A DNA stretch of 64,000 bases, from contig JAEDEB010000001.1 in NCBI GenBank assembly GCA_016293535.1, positions 1 to 64,000 of the forward strand, in the 5' to 3' direction. Shown here piece after piece: positions 44,666-53,422 of this stretch. The position numbers and the translations under genes were made by a program. How positions within the stretch are numbered: position 1 is the stretch's first letter; the number at the start of each line of letters is the position of its first letter. The DNA is from Bacteroidales bacterium. Lineage in GTDB: Bacteria > Bacteroidota > Bacteroidia > Bacteroidales > UBA932. The notes below the pieces were generated by a model. That model did not search any database. It was not told where the DNA came from and saw nothing but the letters and a program-made list of their open reading frames with translations.

Positions 44666-46025
44666 ATTCACCGGGGTCTTAGCCCTCATCCTCGCGCTTG
44701 TCCTTCCGGCGCTTACGCTCAGTGCCCAGTTCCGTGGTGACGCTTACGGAAATCTCTATGATTCGGAAACCGTGTCCTTGCTCAAGGAACACGTCTCCTT
44801 TCTTGCCTCTGCCCAGATGGAAGGCAGAAAGGCCGGTTCCGAAGGGGAAAAGATGGCTGCCACTTACCTGTATGATGCACTCGAATCCTGCGGAGTGGAT
44901 ATGGTATCTCCGAAGGAAGGCGACCCGTTCGGAATCGTCACGGACAGCGATACTCTGATTTCGAGGAACGTATATGGCTATGTACCCGGTTATGACAAGT
45001 CACTTTCCGGCGAATTCATCGTTGTCGGGGCTCGTCTGGACAACCTCGGCACCCTCGTGATGACCGTGGACGGCGAAACTGTGACAGGTACGTACAGCGG
45101 CGCGAACGGAAATGCATCAGGTCTGGCCATGCTCATAGAACTTGCGCGCAAGGTGTCGACGAATTCCCTTCTTTTCCGCCGGCCTGTGGTGTTCGCCGCT
45201 TTCGGCGCATCCTGCAGCGGATACATGGGCTCGTGGTATTTCACGGAAAACAGTTTCAAGGAGAAGGTCAATGCCTTTGTCAATCTCGATATGCTCGGCG
45301 GTGGCGAGGGCTTTACTGCCTATACTTCCTCCAACAGTGACCTCAATGCTCTCCTCGGGTCGATGAAAGGCTCGCTTCAGCCTGCCATCCCTGTCCTGAC
45401 GGCGGCCGAGCCATATCCTTCCGACCACAGGATATTCTACGCAAGGGAGATACCCTCTGTGACTTTCACGACGGGACGCTATCCCGAGCACAATACGGTC
45501 AAGGATACCCCTTCCATACTTGATTACGAGTTGATGGAGAGGGAACTCGAGTATATCTACAACTTCATCCAGCTGCTCTCTTGTACGGGTGAGGAGATTC
45601 TTTTCAATCCTGCCCTCAAGGAGGAAGTGAAGAAGATCTCTGCCGCGGCGTCTCCCGGGGTGGTTTCCTATTTCGACTGCGACCAGAAGCCTATGTTCTC
45701 CAACAGCCCCGATATATCCAAGTTCATGAAAGACTGGGTGTACCGTCTGTTGAAATATCCCAAGGCAGCTGTGGAACAGGGCATTCAGGGAACGGTCCAG
45801 GTCAGTTTTGTGATTGACAGGAATGGAGCGGTAAGGGATGTGCAGGTGGTGCGTTCCGTCCATCCTCTGCTTGATGACGAGGCGGTAAAGGTCATCTCCG
45901 CCTCTCCGAAATGGCGTCCTGCCCGGGTGAGGGGAGAGAAGGTGAGTTCGTCCATGACCATAGGAGTGGAATTCAGGCTCCGCCACAAGGGGGAGAGGGG
46001 ACGTTTCGGAATAAACGGATATTAA
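44640..46025 (+). CDS. M28-like pseudopeptidase fused to a TonB C-terminal domain
   Basis: A 461-residue exported protein: signal peptide (ends LTLSAQ), an M28 aminopeptidase-like domain (about 40-320; MEGRKAGSEGEKMAATYL, ANGNASGLAMLIELA, NLDMLGGGEG) and a TonB C-terminal domain (about 370-455; VSFVIDRNGAVRDVQVVRS, SPKWRPARVRGEKV). The zinc ligands are mostly gone: the family His of GAHxD is Arg132, the bridging Asp of GANDNASG is Gly157, the EE pair is Ser191-Cys192 and the final His is Asn in EHNTVKDT; Asp217 remains. So it is unlikely to be an active metallopeptidase. No transmembrane energiser partner is visible. Starts at 44640, 44646 or 44655 are possible. Confidence 0.85.
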   Translation: MRMLTMYSRFTGVLALILALVLPALTLSAQFRGDAYGNLYDSETVSLLKEHVSFLASAQMEGRKAGSEGEKMAATYLYDALESCGVDMVSPKEGDPFGIVTDSDTLISRNVYGYVPGYDKSLSGEFIVVGARLDNLGTLVMTVDGETVTGTYSGANGNASGLAMLIELARKVSTNSLLFRRPVVFAAFGASCSGYMGSWYFTENSFKEKVNAFVNLDMLGGGEGFTAYTSSNSDLNALLGSMKGSLQPAIPVLTAAEPYPSDHRIFYAREIPSVTFTTGRYPEHNTVKDTPSILDYELMERELEYIYNFIQLLSCTGEEILFNPALKEEVKKISAAASPGVVSYFDCDQKPMFSNSPDISKFMKDWVYRLLKYPKAAVEQGIQGTVQVSFVIDRNGAVRDVQVVRSVHPLLDDEAVKVISASPKWRPARVRGEKVSSSMTIGVEFRLRHKGERGRFGINGY

Positions 46026-46043
46026 GTAATCTTCAATCATACA

Positions 46044-48773
46044 ATGGAATACAATTTCAAGGAAATCGAGAAGAAATGGCAGGCCCTATGGGCTGAGAAC
46101 CACACTTTCAAGGCTGAGACAGACCCTTCCAAGCCGAAGTACTACGTTCTGGACATGTTCCCATATCCTTCCGGTGCGGGACTTCACGTCGGCCATCCTC
46201 TCGGTTACATAGCTAGTGACATCTATTCCCGCTACAAACGTCTCTGCGGGTTCAATGTCCTTCATCCAATGGGCTACGATGCCTTCGGACTCCCTGCTGA
46301 GCAGTATGCCATCCAGACAGGCCAGCATCCGGAAATCACTACCACGAGGAACATAAACAGATACCGCGAACAGCTCGACAGGATAGGATTCTCGTACGAC
46401 TGGTCCCGTGAGGTGCGCACCTGCGACCCGGCTTATTACAAATGGACTCAGTGGGCCTTTCTCAAGATGTTCGGAAGCTGGTATGATCCTGAGCTTGACA
46501 AGGCCCGTCCCATAGAGGAACTTGTGGAAAAGTTCTCTAAGGAGGGTTATGACGGAATCACTGCAGAGCGCTGGAACTCCGCTTCCGAGAAGGAAAAGTC
46601 GGACATCCTGATGAACTACAGGATAGCCTATCAGGGTGAGACCTCGGTGAACTGGTGCGCCAAACTCGGTACCGTGCTCGCCAACGACGAGGTGAAGGAC
46701 GGCCTTTCCGTACGCGGTGGCTTCCCTGTCGAGCAGAAGAAGATGACCCAGTGGCAGCTCAGGGTCTCTGCCTATGCGGGACGCCTGCTTGACGATCTTG
46801 ATACTCTCGACTGGACTGATTCGCTCAAGGATATGCAGCGCAACTGGATAGGCCGCAGCGAGGGTACGGAGATGGTTTTCCGCGTCGCCAACGGCGACAG
46901 GGAATATGACATGACCATATTCACCACCCGTGCGGATACCGTTTTCGGAGTGACCTTCATGGTTCTTGCGCCTGAGAGTGAGTGGGTGGAGAAACTCACT
47001 TCAGACGGGCAGGCTGCTGCGGTACAGGAGTATCTGGCAGCTGCGAGGAAGAAGACTGAGCGCGAGAGAATGGCAGAAACCAGAAAGGTTACAGGAGTCT
47101 TCTCCGGTTCGTATGCGACAAATCCTCTGACGGGAGAGAAGGTTCCGGTCTGGATTTCTGAATATGTTCTTGCAGGATACGGTACCGGAGCCATAATGGC
47201 CGTTCCGGCCCACGACAGCCGCGACTACGCCTTTGCCAAGACTTTCAATCTTCCGATAATTCCTCTCATCGAGGGCTGCGACGTAAGCGAGCGCAGCTTC
47301 GATGCAAAAGAGGGAACGATGTGCAATTCGGGCTTCCTCAACGGTATGCAGGTAAAGGAAGCCATAGAGGCTGCCAAGGATTATGTCGAGGCTCACGGTT
47401 TGGGACACCGCAAGACAAATTACCGACTGCGTGACGCAATATTCTCACGCCAGCGCTACTGGGGTGAGCCTTTCCCAATTTATTACAAGGACGGAATCCC
47501 TTGCCCTGTACCTGAGTCCGAACTGCCTGTCACCCTTCCGGAAATCAGCGAGTTCAAGCCTACCGAGACGGGTGAACCGCCTCTTGGAAGGGCGGAAAAC
47601 TGGACTTGGAACGGGTACCCGCTCGAGAAGAGCACAATGCCTGGCTTTGCCGGTTCGAGCGCCTATTACCTCCGTTACATGGATCCGCACAACGACGGTG
47701 CCCTCGTGAGCCAGGATGCTGATTCCTACTGGCGCAATGTCGACCTCTATATAGGAGGAACCGAGCACGCGACCGGCCACCTGATCTATTCCCGTTTCTG
47801 GAACAAGTTCCTTTATGACCTGGGATACGTATGCGAGAAGGAGCCATTCAGGAAACTCATAAACCAGGGAATGATTCAGGGACGCTCCAACTTCGTCTAC
47901 AGGATAGTGGGAACCAACACCTTTGTCTCCTGCGGGCTCAAGGACAAGTACGAAACCACGGAGATACACGTGGATGTCAATATTGTTCACAACGACAGGC
48001 TCGATCTGGAGGCATTCAGGAACTGGATGCCTGATTTCAGGACTGCGGAGTTCATTCTCGAGGACGGCGAATACATATGCGGATGGGCGATTGAGAAGAT
48101 GAGCAAGTCGATGTTCAATGTCGTCAATCCGGATATGGTCTGCGACACCTACGGCGCCGACACTCTCCGTCTTTACGAGATGTTCCTCGGCCCTCTGGAG
48201 CAGAGCAAGCCTTGGGATACCAAGGGCATTGACGGTGTCCACCGTTTCCTCAGGAAGATATGGAGACTGTTCTATGACAGGGATACTCTTGCCGTCACCG
48301 AAGAGAAAGCGACGCCGGCTGAGCTCAAGGCTCTCCATAAACTCATTGCCAAAGTCCGTGAGGATATAGAGAACTTCTCATACAATACTGCGGTCAGCGC
48401 CTTCATGATAGCCGTGGGCGAGCTCGGCGAGTGCCATAAGAGGGAGATACTTGAGCCGCTGATCATTCTTCTTTCACCTTTCGCTCCGCATATTGCGGAG
48501 GAGCTTTGGCAGGCCCTCGGACACGGCGAAAGCATAAGCTTTGCCCGTTTCCCGGAATATGTGGAGGCATATACTGTCGAGGACAGTTGTACATACGCCG
48601 TTTCGTTCAACGGAAAGACCCGTTTCACCGTGGAACTTCCGAAGGCTGCAGGAAAGGAAGAGGTCGAGGCCCATGTCCGTTCCCTGGATCAGACGGCAAA
48701 GTATGTGGGTGAGATGAACATAGTAAAGGTGATAGTGGTTCCCGGAAAGATAGTCAACATAGTTCTCAAATGA
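46044..48773 (+). CDS. leuS: Leucine-tRNA ligase
   Basis: Class I aminoacyl-tRNA synthetase charging tRNA-Leu. HIGH motif is HVGH in [13 protein letters not shown] near residue 48, KMSKS in [15 protein letters not shown] near 685, and the CP1 editing domain lies between ([38 protein letters not shown]). 909 residues is slightly longer than E. coli (860). It follows the M28-TonB gene by 18 bases and precedes the first yitT gene by one base. Confidence 0.97.
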   Translation: MEYNFKEIEKKWQALWAENHTFKAETDPSKPKYYVLDMFPYPSGAGLHVGHPLGYIASDIYSRYKRLCGFNVLHPMGYDAFGLPAEQYAIQTGQHPEITTTRNINRYREQLDRIGFSYDWSREVRTCDPAYYKWTQWAFLKMFGSWYDPELDKARPIEELVEKFSKEGYDGITAERWNSASEKEKSDILMNYRIAYQGETSVNWCAKLGTVLANDEVKDGLSVRGGFPVEQKKMTQWQLRVSAYAGRLLDDLDTLDWTDSLKDMQRNWIGRSEGTEMVFRVANGDREYDMTIFTTRADTVFGVTFMVLAPESEWVEKLTSDGQAAAVQEYLAAARKKTERERMAETRKVTGVFSGSYATNPLTGEKVPVWISEYVLAGYGTGAIMAVPAHDSRDYAFAKTFNLPIIPLIEGCDVSERSFDAKEGTMCNSGFLNGMQVKEAIEAAKDYVEAHGLGHRKTNYRLRDAIFSRQRYWGEPFPIYYKDGIPCPVPESELPVTLPEISEFKPTETGEPPLGRAENWTWNGYPLEKSTMPGFAGSSAYYLRYMDPHNDGALVSQDADSYWRNVDLYIGGTEHATGHLIYSRFWNKFLYDLGYVCEKEPFRKLINQGMIQGRSNFVYRIVGTNTFVSCGLKDKYETTEIHVDVNIVHNDRLDLEAFRNWMPDFRTAEFILEDGEYICGWAIEKMSKSMFNVVNPDMVCDTYGADTLRLYEMFLGPLEQSKPWDTKGIDGVHRFLRKIWRLFYDRDTLAVTEEKATPAELKALHKLIAKVREDIENFSYNTAVSAFMIAVGELGECHKREILEPLIILLSPFAPHIAEELWQALGHGESISFARFPEYVEAYTVEDSCTYAVSFNGKTRFTVELPKAAGKEEVEAHVRSLDQTAKYVGEMNIVKVIVVPGKIVNIVLK

Positions 48774-48774
48774 T

Positions 48775-49722
48775 ATGGCTCTGAAAATTGATTCGGCAAA
48801 AGTTGGCAGAACCGTTCTCGAATATGCGGTACTCACGGTCGGAACCCTCTTGTACTGTATCCCGTGGGAATGGTTCGTGATTCCGAACAACTACTCCAGT
48901 GGCGGAGTCACGGGACTTCTCACTCTCCTGCAGTATGCGACGGACGGTGCAATTACAGTCGGAGTGTCATATATGGTAATCAACGTATTCCTTCTCCTGC
49001 TTGCCTTTTTTGTGCTGGGAAAGAGTTTCGGAGTGAGGACCATATTCTGCATAGCCCTGTCAGCTGTATTTTTCCAGATTCTGCCAAAATTCCCGCAGAT
49101 GTTCTCGGCGGAGGGCGGCCTTCTGTATATCCCGGAGGGCGTGCTGGTTCCCCTTCTTGCCGGAATGATGGAAGGCATAGGTCTGGGAATTGTGCTCCGT
49201 TACGGAGGCAGCACTGGAGGCAGCGACATCTTCGCGATGATAATCAACAAGTACTGGCCTATGTCTCCGGGACGCTTCTATCTCATATCCGACACGGTCA
49301 TCATAGCGATGGTACTCCTGCTTCCGGGCAAGACTTTCGCCGATATGGTTTACGGTTATCTGATGATGGTTTCCTCCTGTTTCTTCATCGACTTCGTGGT
49401 CGTGGGTGCCAAGTCTTCAGTCCAGGTTTTCGTATTCTCAGACAAAAAGTCGGAGATTGCGGACTATATAATGACCCATATGAACAGGGGAGTCACCTTC
49501 CTCAAGGCCGTGGGAGGCTATTCGGGCAAGGAGAAGGACGTGCTCCTGATTCTCATCCGTTCCAAGGAACTGCATAATCTCAGTGATGCGGTGAAGTCCA
49601 TAGATCCGAAGGCCTTCATGTCTGTGTCTCCGGCAAACAATGTCTATGGAGAGGGCTTCGAGGAAATCAAGACCGGTATAAAGCAGAAGGAAATCAAAAA
49701 ATTGAAAGCTGAAAATGACTGA
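48775..49722 (+). CDS. YitT family membrane protein, first of two
   Basis: A 315-residue protein with five or six membrane helices (TLLYCIPWEWFVIPNNYSSG, YMVINVFLLLLAFFVLG, GGSTGGSDIFAMIINKYW) and a C-terminal DUF2179 domain (HMNRGVTFLKAVGGYSGKE, VLLILIRSKEL). The family function is unknown. Starts one base after leuS, and its end overlaps the second yitT gene by 8 bases. The two proteins align along their whole length, so they arose by tandem duplication. Confidence 0.9.
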   Translation: MALKIDSAKVGRTVLEYAVLTVGTLLYCIPWEWFVIPNNYSSGGVTGLLTLLQYATDGAITVGVSYMVINVFLLLLAFFVLGKSFGVRTIFCIALSAVFFQILPKFPQMFSAEGGLLYIPEGVLVPLLAGMMEGIGLGIVLRYGGSTGGSDIFAMIINKYWPMSPGRFYLISDTVIIAMVLLLPGKTFADMVYGYLMMVSSCFFIDFVVVGAKSSVQVFVFSDKKSEIADYIMTHMNRGVTFLKAVGGYSGKEKDVLLILIRSKELHNLSDAVKSIDPKAFMSVSPANNVYGEGFEEIKTGIKQKEIKKLKAEND

Positions 49723-50683
49723 CAACACACAGGTGGCTAAGGATATAAAGAAGTTGAACTCCAACAAGTTCTTCCTTGGTCTCCGCTCCTATCTCATCAT
49801 TACGCTGGGACTTTTCATATATTGTTTCGGCATTTGTACTTTCTTTGTTCCCAACAACCTTGTTGGCGGTGGAGTATCGGGCGTGTCTGCGATTATCTAC
49901 TATGCCAGCCACGGAAAGATAAGCATGGGTCTTACTTACGTGGTTATCAACGTGGTACTCATTCTCATAGCCATCAAGGTACTCGGACTCGGCTTCGGCT
50001 GGAAGACGATTTATGCCATCCTTCTGATATCCCTGCTCCTGGACCAGCTCCCGAGACTGATGCCGGAGCAGTTCATCAGGGAGTTCTCCCTTGACAACGG
50101 CAAGATACTGTGCGCAGTGCTGGGAAGCGCCTGCACCGGCTTCGGCATCGGTGCCTCTATGTCGCAGGGAGGCAGTTCGGGAGGAACGGACATTGTGGCT
50201 CTTCTCGTGAACAAATACCGCAATATCTCTCCGGGAAAGGTGATACTCTTCATTGATGTGGTGATTATTCTTTCTGTGCTGTTCTGTCCTTCCTACAACG
50301 CGGAGGGAGAGCTTATCCCGTTAAGCGGAAGGATTGCCACAGCTGCCTACGGTTTCATTCTCATCACAGTCAACAGCTATGTGGTCGACCTCTATCTTTC
50401 CGGTTCGAAACAGTCTGTACAACTGTTCATCTTCTCTGAGAAACCGGAAGAAATGGCAGATGTGATGGTCAAGATGAGAAGGGGAGTGACTGTCATCCCG
50501 GCGAAGGGTTGGTATACCAAGAGCGAAAGGGACATAGTCATGGTGATTGCTCACAAGTCGGAGCTGAACAATCTGCTCAGAATCGTCAAGACCGTCGACC
50601 CAGATGCCTTCCTTTCCGTGTCTACGGTGATGGGAGTCTATGGCAAGGGATTCGACCAGTTGAAGGGTAAAGCGATGAAATAA
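49715..50683 (+). CDS. YitT family membrane protein, second of two
   Basis: A 322-residue paralogue of the preceding protein, with an extra basic N-terminal tail (DIKKLNSNKFFLGL). The same blocks occur: FCFVPNN-like CTFFVPNNLVGGGVSG, YVVINVVLILIAIKVLG, GGSSGGTDIVALLVNKY, and DUF2179 KMRRGVTVIPAKGWYTKSE. A central insertion near PSYNAEGELIPLSGR is absent from the first copy. Followed by a terminator at 50751, ending the leuS operon. Confidence 0.9.
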   Translation: MTDNTQVAKDIKKLNSNKFFLGLRSYLIITLGLFIYCFGICTFFVPNNLVGGGVSGVSAIIYYASHGKISMGLTYVVINVVLILIAIKVLGLGFGWKTIYAILLISLLLDQLPRLMPEQFIREFSLDNGKILCAVLGSACTGFGIGASMSQGGSSGGTDIVALLVNKYRNISPGKVILFIDVVIILSVLFCPSYNAEGELIPLSGRIATAAYGFILITVNSYVVDLYLSGSKQSVQLFIFSEKPEEMADVMVKMRRGVTVIPAKGWYTKSERDIVMVIAHKSELNNLLRIVKTVDPDAFLSVSTVMGVYGKGFDQLKGKAMK

Positions 50684-50750
50684 TCATACGCTTTCGTAAA
50701 TTCATTATACGCATTTGACAATACACATAGTAATACAACAAATTTTATGT

Positions 50751-50780
50751 GCCCTTCTCTGCTTCGGAGAAGGGCTTTTT
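50751..50780 (+). terminator. Rho-independent terminator after the yitT pair
   Basis: GCCCTTCTC (50751-50759) and GAGAAGGGC (50767-50775) form a perfect 9-bp stem followed by T5. Confidence 0.88.
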
Positions 50781-50811
50781 GTATATTTAACAGACAAATG
50801 CCAATACCCCT

Positions 50812-51651
50812 ATGCAAACTAACAGTCAGTTATTCTATCTTCCAGTTCTTCAGTCATCCGTCCTTGTGCTGATGTCGGTTCTCGGTATGCCGGAACTTGC
50901 CTGTATTCTGTGTCTGTTGTTGAACCTTGCGTGCCTGTTGAGGCTTGTCGGTACAATCCTGCCTCCGAGACGGAATGACGAGTCGGATGTGGGTGCCGGG
51001 ACGCCAGTTCCATTGTGGATCCGTGTGATGATGCGGAATATGCTGTTTGCCTCCCTGTCTGCGGCTCTGGGTTTCTTTGCAGTCTTCCTGCCTTCAGGTC
51101 TGCCTGCAGATTTGGTTATGGTGACAACAGCACTTGTCTCCTGTCTGGTATGTTTCATGGCCGTGCGCTCGGCACTGCTTCTCAATGACCAGGACAAGGC
51201 TCCGGCCACGGATGACGCCCGTGCGGAGGAGGCAGAGGAGGCGAAGGATGCGGATGAGAATGTCCGCGATGTGTCATTGACCAGAGTGAACAAAGGCAAG
51301 AACCTGGACAGGATCTTCAGGAGAATGGAGAATTACTTCGAAAATGAGAAGCCGTATCTCAACAAACGCTTGTCAATGACGAAAGTTGCCGAGACCATAG
51401 GATCCAACAGGACCTATCTGAGCTATGCTCTGGCAAGGAATCACGACGGCAACTTCAACCATTATGTCAACTCCTGGCGTATACGTTACGCAATGGATCT
51501 GTTCAGTAAGAACCATTCCCTGAAAGTGGAGGATCTCGCGCAAACCTGCGGCTTTTCGAGTGCTTCCCGTTTCTCCCTCTCCTTTCAGGAAATCATTGGA
51601 ATGTGCCCGAGTGAGTGGATGCGAAGGTGCAGGGAAGAGGATGATGACTAA
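50812..51651 (+). CDS. Membrane-anchored AraC-family regulator, second
   Basis: A 279-residue protein: three to four hydrophobic segments in the first 130 residues, an acidic Ala/Glu-rich linker (about 140-155) and a C-terminal AraC domain (IGSNRTYLSYALARNHDG, then VEDLAQTCGFSSASRFSLSF). It resembles the regulator at 36829 in layout and in the SNRxY/TNRxY first helix-turn-helix, but has a shorter membrane part. It has no clear promoter beyond TATATTTA near 50782 (one mismatch). Target unknown. Confidence 0.86.
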   Translation: MQTNSQLFYLPVLQSSVLVLMSVLGMPELACILCLLLNLACLLRLVGTILPPRRNDESDVGAGTPVPLWIRVMMRNMLFASLSAALGFFAVFLPSGLPADLVMVTTALVSCLVCFMAVRSALLLNDQDKAPATDDARAEEAEEAKDADENVRDVSLTRVNKGKNLDRIFRRMENYFENEKPYLNKRLSMTKVAETIGSNRTYLSYALARNHDGNFNHYVNSWRIRYAMDLFSKNHSLKVEDLAQTCGFSSASRFSLSFQEIIGMCPSEWMRRCREEDDD

Positions 51652-51683
51652 CTCTGAGGGAAGACTTGTCATCGACCTCCTGT

Positions 51684-51717
51684 TTTGCAAATGCGAAACT
51701 TAAATTCCCTATCTTTG
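51684..51717 (+). promoter_or_regulatory. Putative ettA promoter
   Basis: TTTG at 51684-51687 and TATCTTTG at 51710-51717, 22 bases apart; 19 bases before the ettA ATG. Confidence 0.6.
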
Positions 51718-51736
51718 CAGTTCAATCGAAATTATT

Positions 51737-53413
51737 ATGGCAGACGAGAAAATCATCTTTTCAATGAACGGCGTAGGCAAGGTCCTGCCGCATAACAACA
51801 AGGTAATACTCAAGGATATATACCTTTCTTTCTTCTATGGGGCCAAGATAGGCATCATAGGTCTGAACGGCTCCGGAAAGTCCACGCTGATGAAAATCAT
51901 CGCAGGAGTTGAGAAATCATACAAGGGAGAGGTGGTATGGGCACCCGGCTATTCGGTGGGGTATCTTGAGCAGGACCCGCAGATGGACCCGGACAAGACT
52001 GTCCTCGAAGTGGTTCAGGAGGGCGTCCAGGAAGTGATGGACCTTCTTAAGGAGTATGAGGAAATCAACCTCAGGTTCTGTGAGCCGATGTCGGATGATG
52101 AGATGAACAGGCTGATAGAGCGTCAGGGCGAACTGACCGAGCAGATCGAACATTGCGGAGGATGGGAAATCGATTCCAAGCTCGAGAGGGCGATGGATGC
52201 GCTGATGTGTCCGCCGCCGGATGCCATTGTTTCCACCCTCAGCGGAGGTGAGAGGAGAAGGGTTGCGCTCTGCCGCCTTCTCCTGCGCCAGCCTGACGTC
52301 CTCCTGCTCGACGAGCCGACAAACCACCTCGATACCGAGAGCATACAGTGGCTGGAGGCACATCTGCAGCAGTACAAGGGTACAGTCATAGCCGTTACCC
52401 ACGACCGCTACTTCCTCGACAATGTGGCCGGATGGATATTGGAGCTCGACAGGGGAGAAGGTATTCCTTGGAAGGGAAACTATTCTTCATGGCTCGACCA
52501 GAAGACCAGAAGGCTCCAGATGGAGGAAAAGCAGGAAAGCAAGAGACGCAAGACTCTCGAAAGGGAGCTTGAGTGGGTAAGGATGGCCCCGAAGGCTCGT
52601 CAGGCAAAATCCAAGGCCCGCCTTGGAGCATATGAGAAACTTGCCAGCGAGGATGCAAAGGAGAAGGAGTCCAGACTGGAAATCTTCATTCCTAACGGTC
52701 CGAGGCTCGGAACAAATGTCATACGTTTCGATGATGTTTCGAAGAGCTACGGGGACAAACTGCTCTATGAACATCTGAGTTTCGTACTTCCGCCCGCTGG
52801 CATAGTCGGAGTGATAGGACCTAACGGAGCGGGAAAGACCACACTCTTCCGCCTTATAATGGGACTCGAGAAACCGGATACCGGTTCCATAAGCATAGGC
52901 GAGACCGTCAAGATAGCCTATGTGGACCAGCAGCACAGTTCCATAGATCCGGAAAAGACCGTTTACGAGACCATCGCAAACAATTCCGAGTTTGTGAAAC
53001 TCGGGAACAGGGAAATCAATGCGCGCTCGTACATATCGCGATTCAATTTCTCCGGTGCGGATCAGGAGAAGGAGTGCGGCATCCTTTCAGGCGGTGAGAG
53101 GAACAGGCTTCAGCTTGCTCTCACTCTCAAGGACGAGGGCAATGTGCTGCTTCTTGACGAGCCGACCAATGACGTGGATGTCAATACCATCCGTGCTTTG
53201 GAAGAGGGACTTGAGGGCTTTGCCGGTTGTGCTGTGGTAGTATCGCACGACCGCTGGTTCCTTGACAGGATTGCGACCCACATACTTGCCTTCGAGGGTG
53301 ATTCGCAAGTGTATTTCTTCGAGGGAAGTTATTCCGAGTATGAGGAGAACCGCAAGCGCCGTCTCGGAAACGAAGAACCCCACCGCTTCAAATACAAGAA
53401 ACTGATGGAGTAG
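51737..53413 (+). CDS. ettA: Energy-dependent translational throttle protein EttA (ABC-F)
   Basis: A soluble ABC-F ATPase that binds the ribosomal E site and gates the first elongation cycles according to ATP/ADP. Two ATPase domains are present: Walker A GLNGSGKST and signature LSGGERRRVALCR in the first, GPNGAGKTT and LSGGERNRLQLAL in the second. The linker ILELDRGEGIPWKGNYSSWL and ELEWVRMAPKARQAKSKARL matches EttA closely. 558 residues, as in E. coli (555). Convergent with mnmA, 9 bases between stops. Confidence 0.96.
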   Translation: MADEKIIFSMNGVGKVLPHNNKVILKDIYLSFFYGAKIGIIGLNGSGKSTLMKIIAGVEKSYKGEVVWAPGYSVGYLEQDPQMDPDKTVLEVVQEGVQEVMDLLKEYEEINLRFCEPMSDDEMNRLIERQGELTEQIEHCGGWEIDSKLERAMDALMCPPPDAIVSTLSGGERRRVALCRLLLRQPDVLLLDEPTNHLDTESIQWLEAHLQQYKGTVIAVTHDRYFLDNVAGWILELDRGEGIPWKGNYSSWLDQKTRRLQMEEKQESKRRKTLERELEWVRMAPKARQAKSKARLGAYEKLASEDAKEKESRLEIFIPNGPRLGTNVIRFDDVSKSYGDKLLYEHLSFVLPPAGIVGVIGPNGAGKTTLFRLIMGLEKPDTGSISIGETVKIAYVDQQHSSIDPEKTVYETIANNSEFVKLGNREINARSYISRFNFSGADQEKECGILSGGERNRLQLALTLKDEGNVLLLDEPTNDVDVNTIRALEEGLEGFAGCAVVVSHDRWFLDRIATHILAFEGDSQVYFFEGSYSEYEENRKRRLGNEEPHRFKYKKLME

Positions 53414-53422
53414 GGTTGCGGC

